Source: Pseudoalteromonas neustonica (GTDB lineage Bacteria; Pseudomonadota; Gammaproteobacteria; Enterobacterales; Alteromonadaceae). Taken from it: DNA of 64,000 bases. The stretch spans positions 372,001-436,000 of the forward strand of contig NZ_BDDS01000001.1 in assembly GCF_001653135.1 (NCBI RefSeq), given 5' to 3'. Positions 8,947 to 17,278 of the stretch are shown here, in pieces. Position 1 is the first letter of the stretch. The number at the start of each line of letters is the position of its first letter. Both the position numbers and the translations under genes were made by a program. The notes beneath the pieces are model-generated. The model saw only the letters and a program-made list of their open reading frames with translations. It searched no databases and was not told the origin of the DNA.

Positions 8947-10101
8947 ATGAAGACGGTCGTTGTGTTAGGCGGATATGGTAACTTTGGTAAAAGAATTGTT
9001 GAAAATCTAGCAAAAACAGCAGGAATAACAATACTTATTGCAGGTAGGAATAACGATAAAGCAATTGCACTTGCTAAGCATTTACAACCGAAAGTAGCCG
9101 CTATTTTAGCGCCTTTAGTTATTGATATTTTTGCTGATGATTTTAAAGCTAGATTAACAAGCCTTGCGCCATTTTTGGTTATTCATACTAGTGGGCCTTT
9201 TCAAGGGCAAGATTATAGAGTACCCAATGCGTGCATTGAGTGTGGATCACATTATATTGATTTAGCTGATGATCGCAGGTTTGTTTGCGATATTAATCAG
9301 TTGGATAGCAAAGCTAAAGAAAAGGGCGTACTTATAGTTAGTGGTGCCAGCTCTGTGCCGGGTTTATCTTCTGCGGTTGTCGATCATTATCAAAATCAAT
9401 TTAGTACTATTGAATCAATTAATTTAGCGATTGCGCCAGGCAATAAAGCGGAGCGAGGTGTGGCTACCGTTGCTGCAATATTATCTTATACCGGACATCC
9501 GCTAAGTGTGTTTAAAAGCGGTCATTGGCAAGATGTCTATGGTTGGATGGACTCAAGGGTAAATGATTTTGGCAGCTTTGTTGGTAAGCGTTGTTTAGCC
9601 AATGTGGATGTGCCCGATTTAGAGCTTTTCCCGAATCGCTATAACGTATCACAGCAAGTGAGTTTTCAAGCGGGTTTAGAGTTGGGCATATTGCATTGGA
9701 CGATGGTGGGGATGGCTTACTTATCAAAAATTGGCATTGTGAAAAGTTGGGCGCCGTTAGCGAAAGCCATTGTGAGCACGAGTAATCTTTTTTTACCATT
9801 TGGCACACAAGATGGTGCAATGGAAGTACTCATTAGTGGGCAAGATCATAGTAATAAAACAAAACAAATTAAATGGACACTGTACGCACCAAAAGGTAAT
9901 GGTCCATATATTCCAACGCTTTCAAGTATTGTATTAGCCAAAAAATTGTTCAGCAGTGAGGCGTTTATTGCAAAGCAGGGCGTGGGTGCAATACCATGCG
10001 CAGGGTTATTTGAGCTTGATGATTTTAGTCATTATTTTGATACGCTCGGTATCACATATCAACAAGAAATGTCGTTAGATAATCAAGTGCAGTACATATA
10101 A
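8947..10101 (+). CDS. Saccharopine-dehydrogenase-like NAD(P)-binding protein
   Basis: 384 residues opening with a Rossmann glycine motif VVVLGGYGNFGKRIV and a DIFADDF strand, as in the saccharopine dehydrogenase / homospermidine synthase-like family. The motif HTSGPFQGQDYRVPNACIE followed by GSHYIDLADD is typical of this group (trans-acting enoyl-reductase-like proteins). It overlaps the next gene by one base (TAATG), and AAGGAG lies ahead of its ATG. It forms a trio with DUF2269 and DoxX-like membrane proteins. The substrate is unknown; lysine metabolism should not be assumed from the family name. Confidence 0.8.
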   Translation: MKTVVVLGGYGNFGKRIVENLAKTAGITILIAGRNNDKAIALAKHLQPKVAAILAPLVIDIFADDFKARLTSLAPFLVIHTSGPFQGQDYRVPNACIECGSHYIDLADDRRFVCDINQLDSKAKEKGVLIVSGASSVPGLSSAVVDHYQNQFSTIESINLAIAPGNKAERGVATVAAILSYTGHPLSVFKSGHWQDVYGWMDSRVNDFGSFVGKRCLANVDVPDLELFPNRYNVSQQVSFQAGLELGILHWTMVGMAYLSKIGIVKSWAPLAKAIVSTSNLFLPFGTQDGAMEVLISGQDHSNKTKQIKWTLYAPKGNGPYIPTLSSIVLAKKLFSSEAFIAKQGVGAIPCAGLFELDDFSHYFDTLGITYQQEMSLDNQVQYI

Positions 10102-10574
10102 TGGAATATTATTTGCTCTTAAAGTTACTTCATATTCTTGCTGCAGTTGTGGTAACGGGAACTGGCGGCGGTATTGCTTTTTTTATGTTTATGGCAAATC
10201 GTTCCAACAATCCACAGGTTATTTATATTACGGCTAAGCACGTTATTTTAGCAGACTGGATTTTTACAACCCCAGCAGTCATTATTCAAATTGTCACGGG
10301 CATAATGTTGATGGGCAAGTTAGGGTACTCGTTTTCAGCCCCTTGGTTTTATTGGGTTGTTGGGTTATTTACTTTTATAGGTGTGTGTTGGTTGCCTGTG
10401 TTGCGTATTCAATACAAATTACGTGAGCTTGCTAAATTATCGGTAGAGTTAAATCAAGTTACAGCAGAGTTTAAATCATTGATGAAAACGTGGACTTTAT
10501 TAGGAATTCCCGCTTTTGCCGCTATTTTAGGGATATTTTGGTTAATGGTGTTTAAACCATTTTCGCTTGTGTGA
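10101..10574 (+). CDS. DUF2269-family membrane protein
   Basis: 157 residues with four predicted membrane helices (about 5-28, 48-72, 79-98, 133-155). The opening YYLLLKLLHILAAVVVTGTGGG and a histidine near the first helix fit the DUF2269 family of small integral membrane proteins, which often sit beside oxidoreductases. The biochemical role is unknown. Translation is probably coupled to the dehydrogenase-like gene (one-base overlap). The tight spacing with both neighbours suggests that the three proteins act together at the inner membrane. Confidence 0.75.
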   Translation: MEYYLLLKLLHILAAVVVTGTGGGIAFFMFMANRSNNPQVIYITAKHVILADWIFTTPAVIIQIVTGIMLMGKLGYSFSAPWFYWVVGLFTFIGVCWLPVLRIQYKLRELAKLSVELNQVTAEFKSLMKTWTLLGIPAFAAILGIFWLMVFKPFSLV

Positions 10575-10586
10575 GGTGGCTTGGGT

Positions 10587-10982
10587 ATGTATAACTTTAA
10601 GCAAGCAACATTGCTGTATGCTACAAAATACGCATTGGCATTTTTGTGGATTTTTACCGGTTTAACCTCCGTATATTTTGCACCTGACGTTGGCTATGAA
10701 ATTCTTGCGGGCGCCAATATTGTAGGTCTACCAGCTAAAGCAGCAATTTACGCTGGTGGTATGTTAGATATAGCACTTGGGCTTTGGCTCGTCACATCTT
10801 TTAAAACCCAAGTATGCTGTCTTGTTCAAGTGGCGGTAATCATTACTTATACTGCGCTGCTAACGTTGATAGATGCAAGCTTTTGGCTGCATCCGTTTGG
10901 GCCAATTACTAAGAATATTCCAATTGTTGTTTTGATCTGTTTTTTATTTAGTGAAAATAAAAGTCAAATTACAATTAAGTAA
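10587..10982 (+). CDS. DoxX-like small membrane protein
   Basis: 131 residues from ATG at 10587, chosen because GAGGTGG lies about 7 bases before it; a TTG two codons earlier overlaps this site. Four hydrophobic helices and the motif ALAFLWIFTGLTSVYFAPDV with the internal AGGMLDIALGLWLV fit the DoxX-like family (DUF4345-type) of four-helix membrane proteins. It is the last gene of the trio that starts at 8947. The function is unknown; DoxX relatives are linked to quinone-dependent oxidation or redox homeostasis in other bacteria. Confidence 0.7.
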   Translation: MYNFKQATLLYATKYALAFLWIFTGLTSVYFAPDVGYEILAGANIVGLPAKAAIYAGGMLDIALGLWLVTSFKTQVCCLVQVAVIITYTALLTLIDASFWLHPFGPITKNIPIVVLICFLFSENKSQITIK

Positions 10983-11014
10983 CAAAGGGCTAGCGTTGAC
11001 TCGCCTCTATTTAT

Positions 11015-11794
11015 TTACTCATACCCTCTGGCCTTTTTAGTTTTGATTATCGCAATATAGCCATGCCAGCTGGCGTAACTAAGTAGCGGCATAATCACAA
11101 TAAACCCTGTTGCTCCGGTTGCAAAACCCAGCGCCACAAGTACAAAAATACAGATAGACCACACCACCATTGCAGAGAAATTAGTTTTAACAGCGTGCAT
11201 GGACGACATGACAGCGGTCATAATATCGACCCGTCTTTCCATCATTATTTGCGGCGTAAACGCTGAAATTGCAAATACAGTGACTAACAAAACCCCGCCA
11301 ATAATGGAGCCTAAGGTTAAAAATGCTGATAATTCTTCAAAGGTAGGGTTAGCATGGCTTGGGTAAAGTGCATGTACTAAGGCTGCAAGGCGCATCCAAA
11401 CAATCATAATAACCATCAACAAAATTGCAAAACCCCATTCCCCAACAGGATTCCTAAACATTGATTTTAACGAATGTGTAAGTGTGGGTTTATGCCCTTT
11501 TTCAAGCTCCCATGCTACATCATATAAGCCAACAGCAAATGCAGGCCCAATTAGAGCAAACGCGACGGTTGCAGGAATAATCACAATATAAGTTCCTGCA
11601 AATACGGCGGTGTAAACAATAGCTAATGGAATAATAGTAAAAATTAATCCGTAAATTAAGCTCAGTATTGGTGCTCGCGTCATATCTTTAAACGCAAGAG
11701 CAAGCCAATGAAATGCAGCGAATGTATTTACCTTATTGCATTGCAAACAGCGGGCAAACTCTGTGTTTTTATCAACCGTATTTGTTGTCGGCAT
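11015..11794 (-). CDS. DUF2189-family integral membrane protein
   Basis: 259 residues with six hydrophobic segments after an N-terminal cytoplasmic tail that contains a CLQC cysteine pair. The motif LALAFKDMTRAPILSLIYGLIF and the C-terminal MPLLSYASWHGYIAI are characteristic of DUF2189 proteins, described in databases as distantly like cytochrome c oxidase subunit I, though no heme-ligand pattern is evident here. It stands alone, convergent with the DoxX-like gene. A mobile-type repeat lies about 90 bases upstream of its start. The function is unknown. Confidence 0.75.
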   Translation of the reverse strand: MPTTNTVDKNTEFARCLQCNKVNTFAAFHWLALAFKDMTRAPILSLIYGLIFTIIPLAIVYTAVFAGTYIVIIPATVAFALIGPAFAVGLYDVAWELEKGHKPTLTHSLKSMFRNPVGEWGFAILLMVIMIVWMRLAALVHALYPSHANPTFEELSAFLTLGSIIGGVLLVTVFAISAFTPQIMMERRVDIMTAVMSSMHAVKTNFSAMVVWSICIFVLVALGFATGATGFIVIMPLLSYASWHGYIAIIKTKKARGYE

Positions 11795-11885
11795 AAAAGT
11801 GCTCCATTTGATAGGTACTCTTTAGGTTTAGAACATAGATGTATTATTTACAAATCATCAACTAATTATTTGTAGCTTGCTATTA

Positions 11886-12150
11886 GGGCGTGTTGACCTT
11901 TCGTGATTGATTTTGCAGCAGTATGTTTGGTATTTAGGCAAGGCAGCGCCTATGCAGTGTGGTTGTTCCCCATAAATAGGCGATAACGCAGTATAAATGC
12001 CAAACATGCGCTGCCCAAAGGGTTCTTCCTAGGGGCGATTGACTCTTTGTTGCTCGGTTTTGACTTAGCCCGCTAGGTTACAAACCTCGCGCCGCGATTA
12101 AATCGCCCCTAGATTGAACAAATTTCAATCCACAAAGGTCAACACGCCCT
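11886..12150. repeat. MITE-like repeat, copy 1 (most complete short copy)
   Basis: 265 bp bounded by imperfect terminal inverted repeats: GGGCGTGTTGACCTTTCGTG at the left and CACAAAGGTCAACACGCCC at the right. A TA dinucleotide flanks each side, as expected from a TA-targeting transposase. The interior holds the block CCCCATAAATAGGCGATAAC shared with copies near 24.2 and 60.0 kb, and CCTCGCGCCGCGATTAAATC shared with copies near 24.0 and 28.6 kb. It codes for nothing recognisable. It lies between the DUF2189 gene and the BlaI-type promoter. Confidence 0.8.
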
Positions 12151-12189
12151 AGCATCTTCAATGGCTGTTAAGTGGTCGCTTGTTTAAAA

Positions 12190-12252
12190 ACTAATTAATT
12201 AGTTGATAGATGGAATTATGCGCGCTATAGTATTTAAAACTAATTAATTAGT
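12190..12252 (+). promoter_or_regulatory. Promoter bracketed by two identical BlaI-type operators
   Basis: The perfect 14-bp palindrome ACTAATTAATTAGT occurs at 12190-12203 and again at 12239-12252. Between them lies a good sigma-70 promoter: TTGATA at 12203-12208, a 17-base spacer and TATAGT at 12226-12231. The palindromes therefore flank the -35 and -10 elements. BlaI/MecI/CopY repressors bind such short dyads and usually control their own operon, so this is very likely the autoregulatory site for the gene at 12278. Confidence 0.85.
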
Positions 12253-12277
12253 AGATTAAAAGAAAGGGTTAAATACG

Positions 12278-12658
12278 ATGGCTAGAAATAAATCAAACCA
12301 GCTTACCGATGGTGAGCAAAGTATTATGGAAGTGCTTTGGAAAAATGGTGAAGCATCTGTGCGCGACATAACGGATGAACTATCAAAAGAGAAGCAAACG
12401 GCTTACACCACAACACAAACCCTGTGTAAGATCCTTGCTGAAAAAGGCTATGCTGATTTTAGAAAAGAGGGTAAAGCGTTTATTTATATCCCTAAAATCA
12501 CTCAAAAAGAGGCCCGACAAAGTGCATTAACCTCAATGTTAAACAAGTTTTTTGGTGGCTCACCCAAGGTGTTGGCGCAACACTTAATGCAAGAGACCGA
12601 CATAGACCTTGATGATCTAGAAGCGCTGCAACGTAAAGTCGACCAAAGTAAAGACTAA
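12278..12658 (+). CDS. BlaI/MecI/CopY-family transcriptional repressor
   Basis: 126 residues with the N-terminal winged helix-turn-helix (LTDGEQSIMEVLWKNGEASV; TAYTTTQTLCKILAEKGY, the recognition region) and a short C-terminal dimerisation helix with LTSMLNKFFGGSPKVLAQHL, all typical of BlaI-type repressors. In the classical system the partner protease triggers cleavage or release of this repressor. It is followed after 26 bases by an M56 membrane protease, the standard pairing. The promoter shows two identical palindromic operators. No beta-lactamase gene is adjacent, so the controlled output is not obvious. Confidence 0.93.
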   Translation: MARNKSNQLTDGEQSIMEVLWKNGEASVRDITDELSKEKQTAYTTTQTLCKILAEKGYADFRKEGKAFIYIPKITQKEARQSALTSMLNKFFGGSPKVLAQHLMQETDIDLDDLEALQRKVDQSKD

Positions 12659-12684
12659 CAAACCAAGATAAGGACGCCAAGGCT

Positions 12685-14229
12685 ATGATGATTGAATATA
12701 CTTTATTAACAACGTTGGCATTTCACCACCTAATTATTGGTTTTATCCTTTTATTGGGAATTGCGTTGATTAATAAGTGTGTACCATCGAGTGCGGAGCT
12801 GCGCAGTTGGTTATGGATGACGGCATTTATTGTCGCAACAGTCATCCCCTTCACTTTGATCACAATGGATGCAGATAAAACTTCAAGCGTTATAAATTCA
12901 GTTGCGCAATCGGTTGATTTAAAAATAGAAGATAGCTTTTCAGCAACTGATAATAAAGTCGCTATGAGTGATCAGGAGAGTAACTGGCATTTACCCAGTG
13001 AGATTGTATTTAACTTCTCTTTTTTACTCAGTATTGGTGTCCTACTTTGGTTTATAGGTAGTATATGGCGTGGATTTACGGTGTTATCGTCATATGTGCA
13101 AACACGAAACTTGCTTCGCTCTACGATAGAAAAAACGCCGCACTTATCGGCCCATATTAATACAGATGTTTATACTTCAAGCAAAGTATCCTCGCCTTTG
13201 GTTATTGGGTTTAAGCAACCTAAAATCATCCTTCCAAAAAGCATTACTGAACAACTCAAACATGAGCAATTACTGGCGATAGTGCTCCACGAAAACGCGC
13301 ATATAAAACGTAAAGATAACTGGTTTGGCTTATTTCAGGAGATCATTGCTATCTTATTTTGGTGGAGCCCAGTGATCCGCCTGCTTAATAAGCAAATTCA
13401 TGTAGAGCGTGAAATAGCGTGTGATTTACGCGCAGTGAACGAAATTAAAAATACGCAGCAATACGCGCAGTCACTGATTGATTGTGCAAAATTAATGGTG
13501 ATGGAGCAGCGGAGCGTGTTGGCAATGGGACTATTTAGTAAGAAAAAAGAGCTGAATTACCGTATCGGCGCGGTTTTAGAAAACAAGCAATTTAAAAAGC
13601 CACGTATCACGATTATTATGCTGGTATGTGCAGGGCTAACAGTCACCACAATTCAAGCTACACAGGCCTTTTCACCTAAAGTCAGTATTAAACACACCGT
13701 CGTTGATGCTCGACATTACTCACTATTACCGCAATTTGAAAGTACCTTACTGATTGATGCCGTTACTCGTAATGACATTGGCGCAATTAAAGCACTGAAA
13801 AATGATGGGGTTGATATTAACGTGCCAGTTATTGGCGATGGCACTGCGTTGATGATTGCGGTGAAACAAAACAACAAAGCAATGACACAGGCATTGATTG
13901 ACTTAGGCGCTGATGTAAATCAGTCATCAAGTGGTGATGGTAACCCGCTAATAGTCGCTGCGATGAGTAATAATATTGAACTGGCAACGCTATTGTTAGA
14001 TAACGGCGCTGATATAAATGCAATTGTGCCGCGAGATGAAACACCGCTTATCAATGCAGCGTATTTTGGTTTTTACGACATGAGCCAATTACTAGTTGCA
14101 CGCGGAGCTGATGTTAACTTAGCGGTTACGACAGGGGTTTCTGATGGTTATCAGCGACGCTCGCCCCTAAATCGTGCGCGTACTGAGTCAATTAAAGCGC
14201 TACTAATAGCTAATGGCGCACGCGAATGA
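12685..14229 (+). CDS. M56 (BlaR1-like) membrane metalloprotease with C-terminal ankyrin repeats
   Basis: 514 residues. Membrane helices lie at about 8-30, 42-60 and 108-127. The zinc-protease core has HENAH at 202-206 and a downstream glutamate in EREIACDLRAV. A fourth helix at about 308-327 is followed by at least four ankyrin-type repeats (about 355-514: DGTALMIAVKQNNKAMTQAL; GNPLIVAAMSNNIELATLLL; DETPLINAAYFGFYDMSQLL). In BlaR1 the segment after the last helix is the extracellular penicillin sensor, and here ankyrins replace it. If topology is conserved, the repeats are periplasmic. It is co-transcribed with the BlaI-type repressor and probably signals to it. Confidence 0.88.
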   Translation: MMIEYTLLTTLAFHHLIIGFILLLGIALINKCVPSSAELRSWLWMTAFIVATVIPFTLITMDADKTSSVINSVAQSVDLKIEDSFSATDNKVAMSDQESNWHLPSEIVFNFSFLLSIGVLLWFIGSIWRGFTVLSSYVQTRNLLRSTIEKTPHLSAHINTDVYTSSKVSSPLVIGFKQPKIILPKSITEQLKHEQLLAIVLHENAHIKRKDNWFGLFQEIIAILFWWSPVIRLLNKQIHVEREIACDLRAVNEIKNTQQYAQSLIDCAKLMVMEQRSVLAMGLFSKKKELNYRIGAVLENKQFKKPRITIIMLVCAGLTVTTIQATQAFSPKVSIKHTVVDARHYSLLPQFESTLLIDAVTRNDIGAIKALKNDGVDINVPVIGDGTALMIAVKQNNKAMTQALIDLGADVNQSSSGDGNPLIVAAMSNNIELATLLLDNGADINAIVPRDETPLINAAYFGFYDMSQLLVARGADVNLAVTTGVSDGYQRRSPLNRARTESIKALLIANGARE

Positions 14230-14456
14230 TCTATATCTTACTTCACTTACCACCTTAGCGTGCTTTAAGTCGATTGGCTTTATTTAGCCTGCATCACATT
14301 TATTTAAATTACTTCAATTAATTGTTGATTGATTTTTACCCTACTTTTAGTGGGTTAGCCAAACTCGTTCTAAATAAAGGAAATAGTATGTTTATACCCA
14401 AATATTCCTTATCAAAGAACACATATCACACAAGAAATAACAACGAAGGTGACACC

Positions 14457-15869
14457 ATGATCTTTAATACCCCCATATTCTTTTGGTTTTTTGCCATTTT
14501 TATTTTGTTTTACGGGTTTGTGTTTTTAAAACAAAAACCCAAAGTGTACTTAATTTTAGTTGGTAGCTTAGTGTTTTACGGCGCGTGGAATTATAGTTTT
14601 ATTCCATTGTTGGTAGGCAGTGGGGTAGCCGATTACTTTATTGCCCAAGCTATTTATAAAGCATCAACGCTGCAACGTAAAAAACAATGGGTGACTTTAT
14701 CTGTGGTGCTTAATTTAGGTTTACTTGCAGTGTTTAAATATGCCGATTTTGCACTTAACTCTGTGTCTGAGTTGTTATCTTCGCTTGGTTACAATGCCTC
14801 TATTGAAACATTAGGTTGGGTGCTGCCCGTTGGTATTTCTTTTTATACTTTTCAAAGTTTAAGTTACACCATTGATGTTTATCGTGGCGACATGAAGCCA
14901 CGTAAAGGTTTAGTTGAATTTGTTGCTGCGTTATCGTTTTTTCCTCAATTGGTTGCAGGGCCTATTCTTCGTGCAAGCCATATATTGCCACAAATGCACG
15001 CCATCGCATTACCTAAATATACTGCTGTAAAACATGGCTTTTTACTGATCACTGTTGGGCTTATCAAGAAAACGGGGGCTGATATATTAGCTATCCCAGC
15101 GCAACATGCTTTTGAAGCAAAAGGCCCTATTAGCACGCTTGAACTTTGGACTGGAGTACTGGCATTTGCAGGGCAAATCTATGGCGATTTTTCGGGCTAT
15201 ACCGATATAGCAATTGGTATTGCGCTGATACTTGGCTTTAGTATTCCATTGAACTTTAGAGTGCCTTATTTTGCGCTTTCTCCGGTTGATTTTTGGCGTC
15301 GTTGGCATATCTCCCTCTCTACATGGTTACGCGATTATTTATATATCTCATTAGGTGGAAACAGAAATAATAACCGTACCCGTAATGTGTTTTTAACTAT
15401 GTTATTGGGTGGTTTATGGCATGGTGCGGCGTGGACCTTTGTTGCGTGGGGCGCATTTCATGGCGCTATTATTACTGTCACGCACTATTTAGCAGGGTTG
15501 AAAATATTTGCACGTTTTAATCAATCCAACGCGCTGCTTGTTACTTTTATTAAGTGGGCCATCACGTTTTATTTAGTCCTTATAGGTTGGGTATTTTTTG
15601 CAGCCAACGACTTAACTTCTGCCATAGATATTATTACTAATTTACATGTATTTAATTCAACAATAGCAGCAGGAAGCAACGCAATGACTATTTTTGTAAT
15701 GACCAGTATATGGGTGCTACTTGTACATATTATGGATTTTTACGTAATAAAGGGCGCTGACAAGCTGGAAAATAAACCCTGGCTATTTTGGCTGTTAATG
15801 ATGTTAGGGCAAGGCGTGTGTTTATTTATCGGGGAGCCAAGTAATGAGTTTATCTATTTCCAATTCTAA
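14457..15869 (+). CDS. MBOAT-family O-acyltransferase (AlgI-like)
   Basis: 470 residues from ATG at 14457, which has AAGGTGA upstream and the family-typical start MIFNTPIFFWFF; an in-frame extension upstream is unlikely to be translated. About 10-12 membrane helices. The conserved MBOAT segments FWRRWHISLSTWLRDYLYIS and GGLWHGAAWTFVAWG are present, the latter holding the catalytic histidine. The C-terminus FIYFQF is also typical. AlgI-like enzymes pass acyl groups across the inner membrane to a periplasmic partner that modifies a polysaccharide. The next gene encodes such a candidate partner. No alginate synthesis genes are nearby, so the acceptor is unknown. Confidence 0.92.
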   Translation: MIFNTPIFFWFFAIFILFYGFVFLKQKPKVYLILVGSLVFYGAWNYSFIPLLVGSGVADYFIAQAIYKASTLQRKKQWVTLSVVLNLGLLAVFKYADFALNSVSELLSSLGYNASIETLGWVLPVGISFYTFQSLSYTIDVYRGDMKPRKGLVEFVAALSFFPQLVAGPILRASHILPQMHAIALPKYTAVKHGFLLITVGLIKKTGADILAIPAQHAFEAKGPISTLELWTGVLAFAGQIYGDFSGYTDIAIGIALILGFSIPLNFRVPYFALSPVDFWRRWHISLSTWLRDYLYISLGGNRNNNRTRNVFLTMLLGGLWHGAAWTFVAWGAFHGAIITVTHYLAGLKIFARFNQSNALLVTFIKWAITFYLVLIGWVFFAANDLTSAIDIITNLHVFNSTIAAGSNAMTIFVMTSIWVLLVHIMDFYVIKGADKLENKPWLFWLLMMLGQGVCLFIGEPSNEFIYFQF

Positions 15870-17064
15870 TCATCAAGGTACAGCAACAATGACATCACAA
15901 AAATTATATGGAAAGTCGATTCTTGTTATTGGCTTATGTATGGCTTTCGCACTTATCAGTATTCATCTTATTTTGCATGGGATGGGGGCAAATTCACAAG
16001 GCGTATTAGGCAGGGTCACTGAGTCACGGGCGGCTTTGCCACAGATAGTGAAAGAACCAAACGATGTTGTGATGTTTTTTGGTTCATCAATGACGCGAGC
16101 TGGGTTTTCGCCGCGAAAATTTGATGCTGATTTAGCGCAGCGGGGTAAGCAGGTTAAATCGTTTAATTATGGCTTTGGTGGGCTAAACCCATATTTTCAA
16201 GATTTTTTGTCACGGCGTATTGCGGATGAATTTATCGAAGAAGATCGCAAAATAAAGCTAACCATGATTGAGTTTAATCCGTTTCAAACCACGCAAACAC
16301 GCTGGGATAGATCTGCGCCAGTTTTAGACTCGTTTTTAACGTTGCTTGCCAATGACGAGGAGTTAATGGAAATTGCAAAAAATGATCTTACTCGTGGCGT
16401 ACGGTTATTCAATATAAAGTATTTGCGCGGTAATATATCAGCTGAAATGATCACCAGCTTTTTTGGCAGAGGGATGTTTCCTCCTCAGTCACATCAAACG
16501 TTTAAAGATGATGATGAAACTATTGCGCAACGTCGTCGCTTAGGGCGATTGCTTGGTCAGAAGTTTGATGAAGAATACCCTGATCATAAGCCGGTAGAAT
16601 GGAGCTATGAATGGCAAGGTGGCGGGACTATTCCACAAGAGCGTTCAGCAGAAACATTAGCCATATTTAACGACTATTACCGCGTTACGCAAACCGATAA
16701 CGCAATGAGAAATGACCGCCTCAGTCGCATTAGTAGTGCCGATATAGAGCAGCTTCATTTTGAGCCATTATTAGTTGATCACTTTATTAACATTGTAAAA
16801 AACTTTCAACGTGTATCTGAGAACGTTGAAGTGATCATGCTGCCAAAAAACAGCAAGTGGATAAAAACAACACCAGAGGCTGAAAAACGTTTAGCTGCGG
16901 TAATTACGCAAATAGAACAAGCTACTGGTATTAAGCTGAAAAACCATCAAAATATACCGCAAATAACCCCGCAAATGTACCGTGATACCACGCATTTATC
17001 GCGTTATCGTGGCGATATTGCTTACACAGATTATCTAATAGATCAGTATCAAAGTTTGTTTTAG
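15844..17064 (+). CDS. Membrane-anchored SGNH-hydrolase-like protein, probable acyltransferase partner
   Basis: 406 residues with one N-terminal membrane helix (about 25-46) and a periplasmic domain. A GDS-like nucleophile block VVMFFGSSMTRAGFSP lies near residue 75, and a C-terminal DTTHLS segment supplies a possible Asp-His pair near residue 379, as in SGNH enzymes such as AlgX/AlgJ and DltD. It overlaps the AlgI-like gene by 26 bases; GGGGAG lies 7 bases ahead of ATG 15844. ATG at 15889 (after AAGG) is an alternative start that would remove 15 residues. It likely transfers acyl groups delivered by the upstream protein. Confidence 0.75.
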   Translation: MSLSISNSNHQGTATMTSQKLYGKSILVIGLCMAFALISIHLILHGMGANSQGVLGRVTESRAALPQIVKEPNDVVMFFGSSMTRAGFSPRKFDADLAQRGKQVKSFNYGFGGLNPYFQDFLSRRIADEFIEEDRKIKLTMIEFNPFQTTQTRWDRSAPVLDSFLTLLANDEELMEIAKNDLTRGVRLFNIKYLRGNISAEMITSFFGRGMFPPQSHQTFKDDDETIAQRRRLGRLLGQKFDEEYPDHKPVEWSYEWQGGGTIPQERSAETLAIFNDYYRVTQTDNAMRNDRLSRISSADIEQLHFEPLLVDHFINIVKNFQRVSENVEVIMLPKNSKWIKTTPEAEKRLAAVITQIEQATGIKLKNHQNIPQITPQMYRDTTHLSRYRGDIAYTDYLIDQYQSLF

Positions 17065-17096
17065 TTTTTACAGTGGTTAGGCTGAATAAGTTACAT

Positions 17097-17142
17097 GCAT
17101 CAGCGGGTGAGAAAGATCCTAACTTATCACGTTGATGCTTTT
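17097..17142 (+). terminator. Possible terminator after the acyltransferase pair
   Basis: GCATCAGCGGGTGA can pair, with a bulge and a mismatch, with TCACGTTGATGC, and the right arm is followed by TTTT. The stem is imperfect and the loop is long, so this is a moderate call only. Confidence 0.4.
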
Positions 17143-17278
17143 CGCCATTATTTGGTGAGAGTTGTTATTCAATATTGTTTATTTAAAAATTTTAAAATTT
17201 AAGTTGTTGATTATTAATTGCTATTTATATGGCTTAATATTTGCTGAATGAGTGTAACTTAATTAGGAATAGACACTC

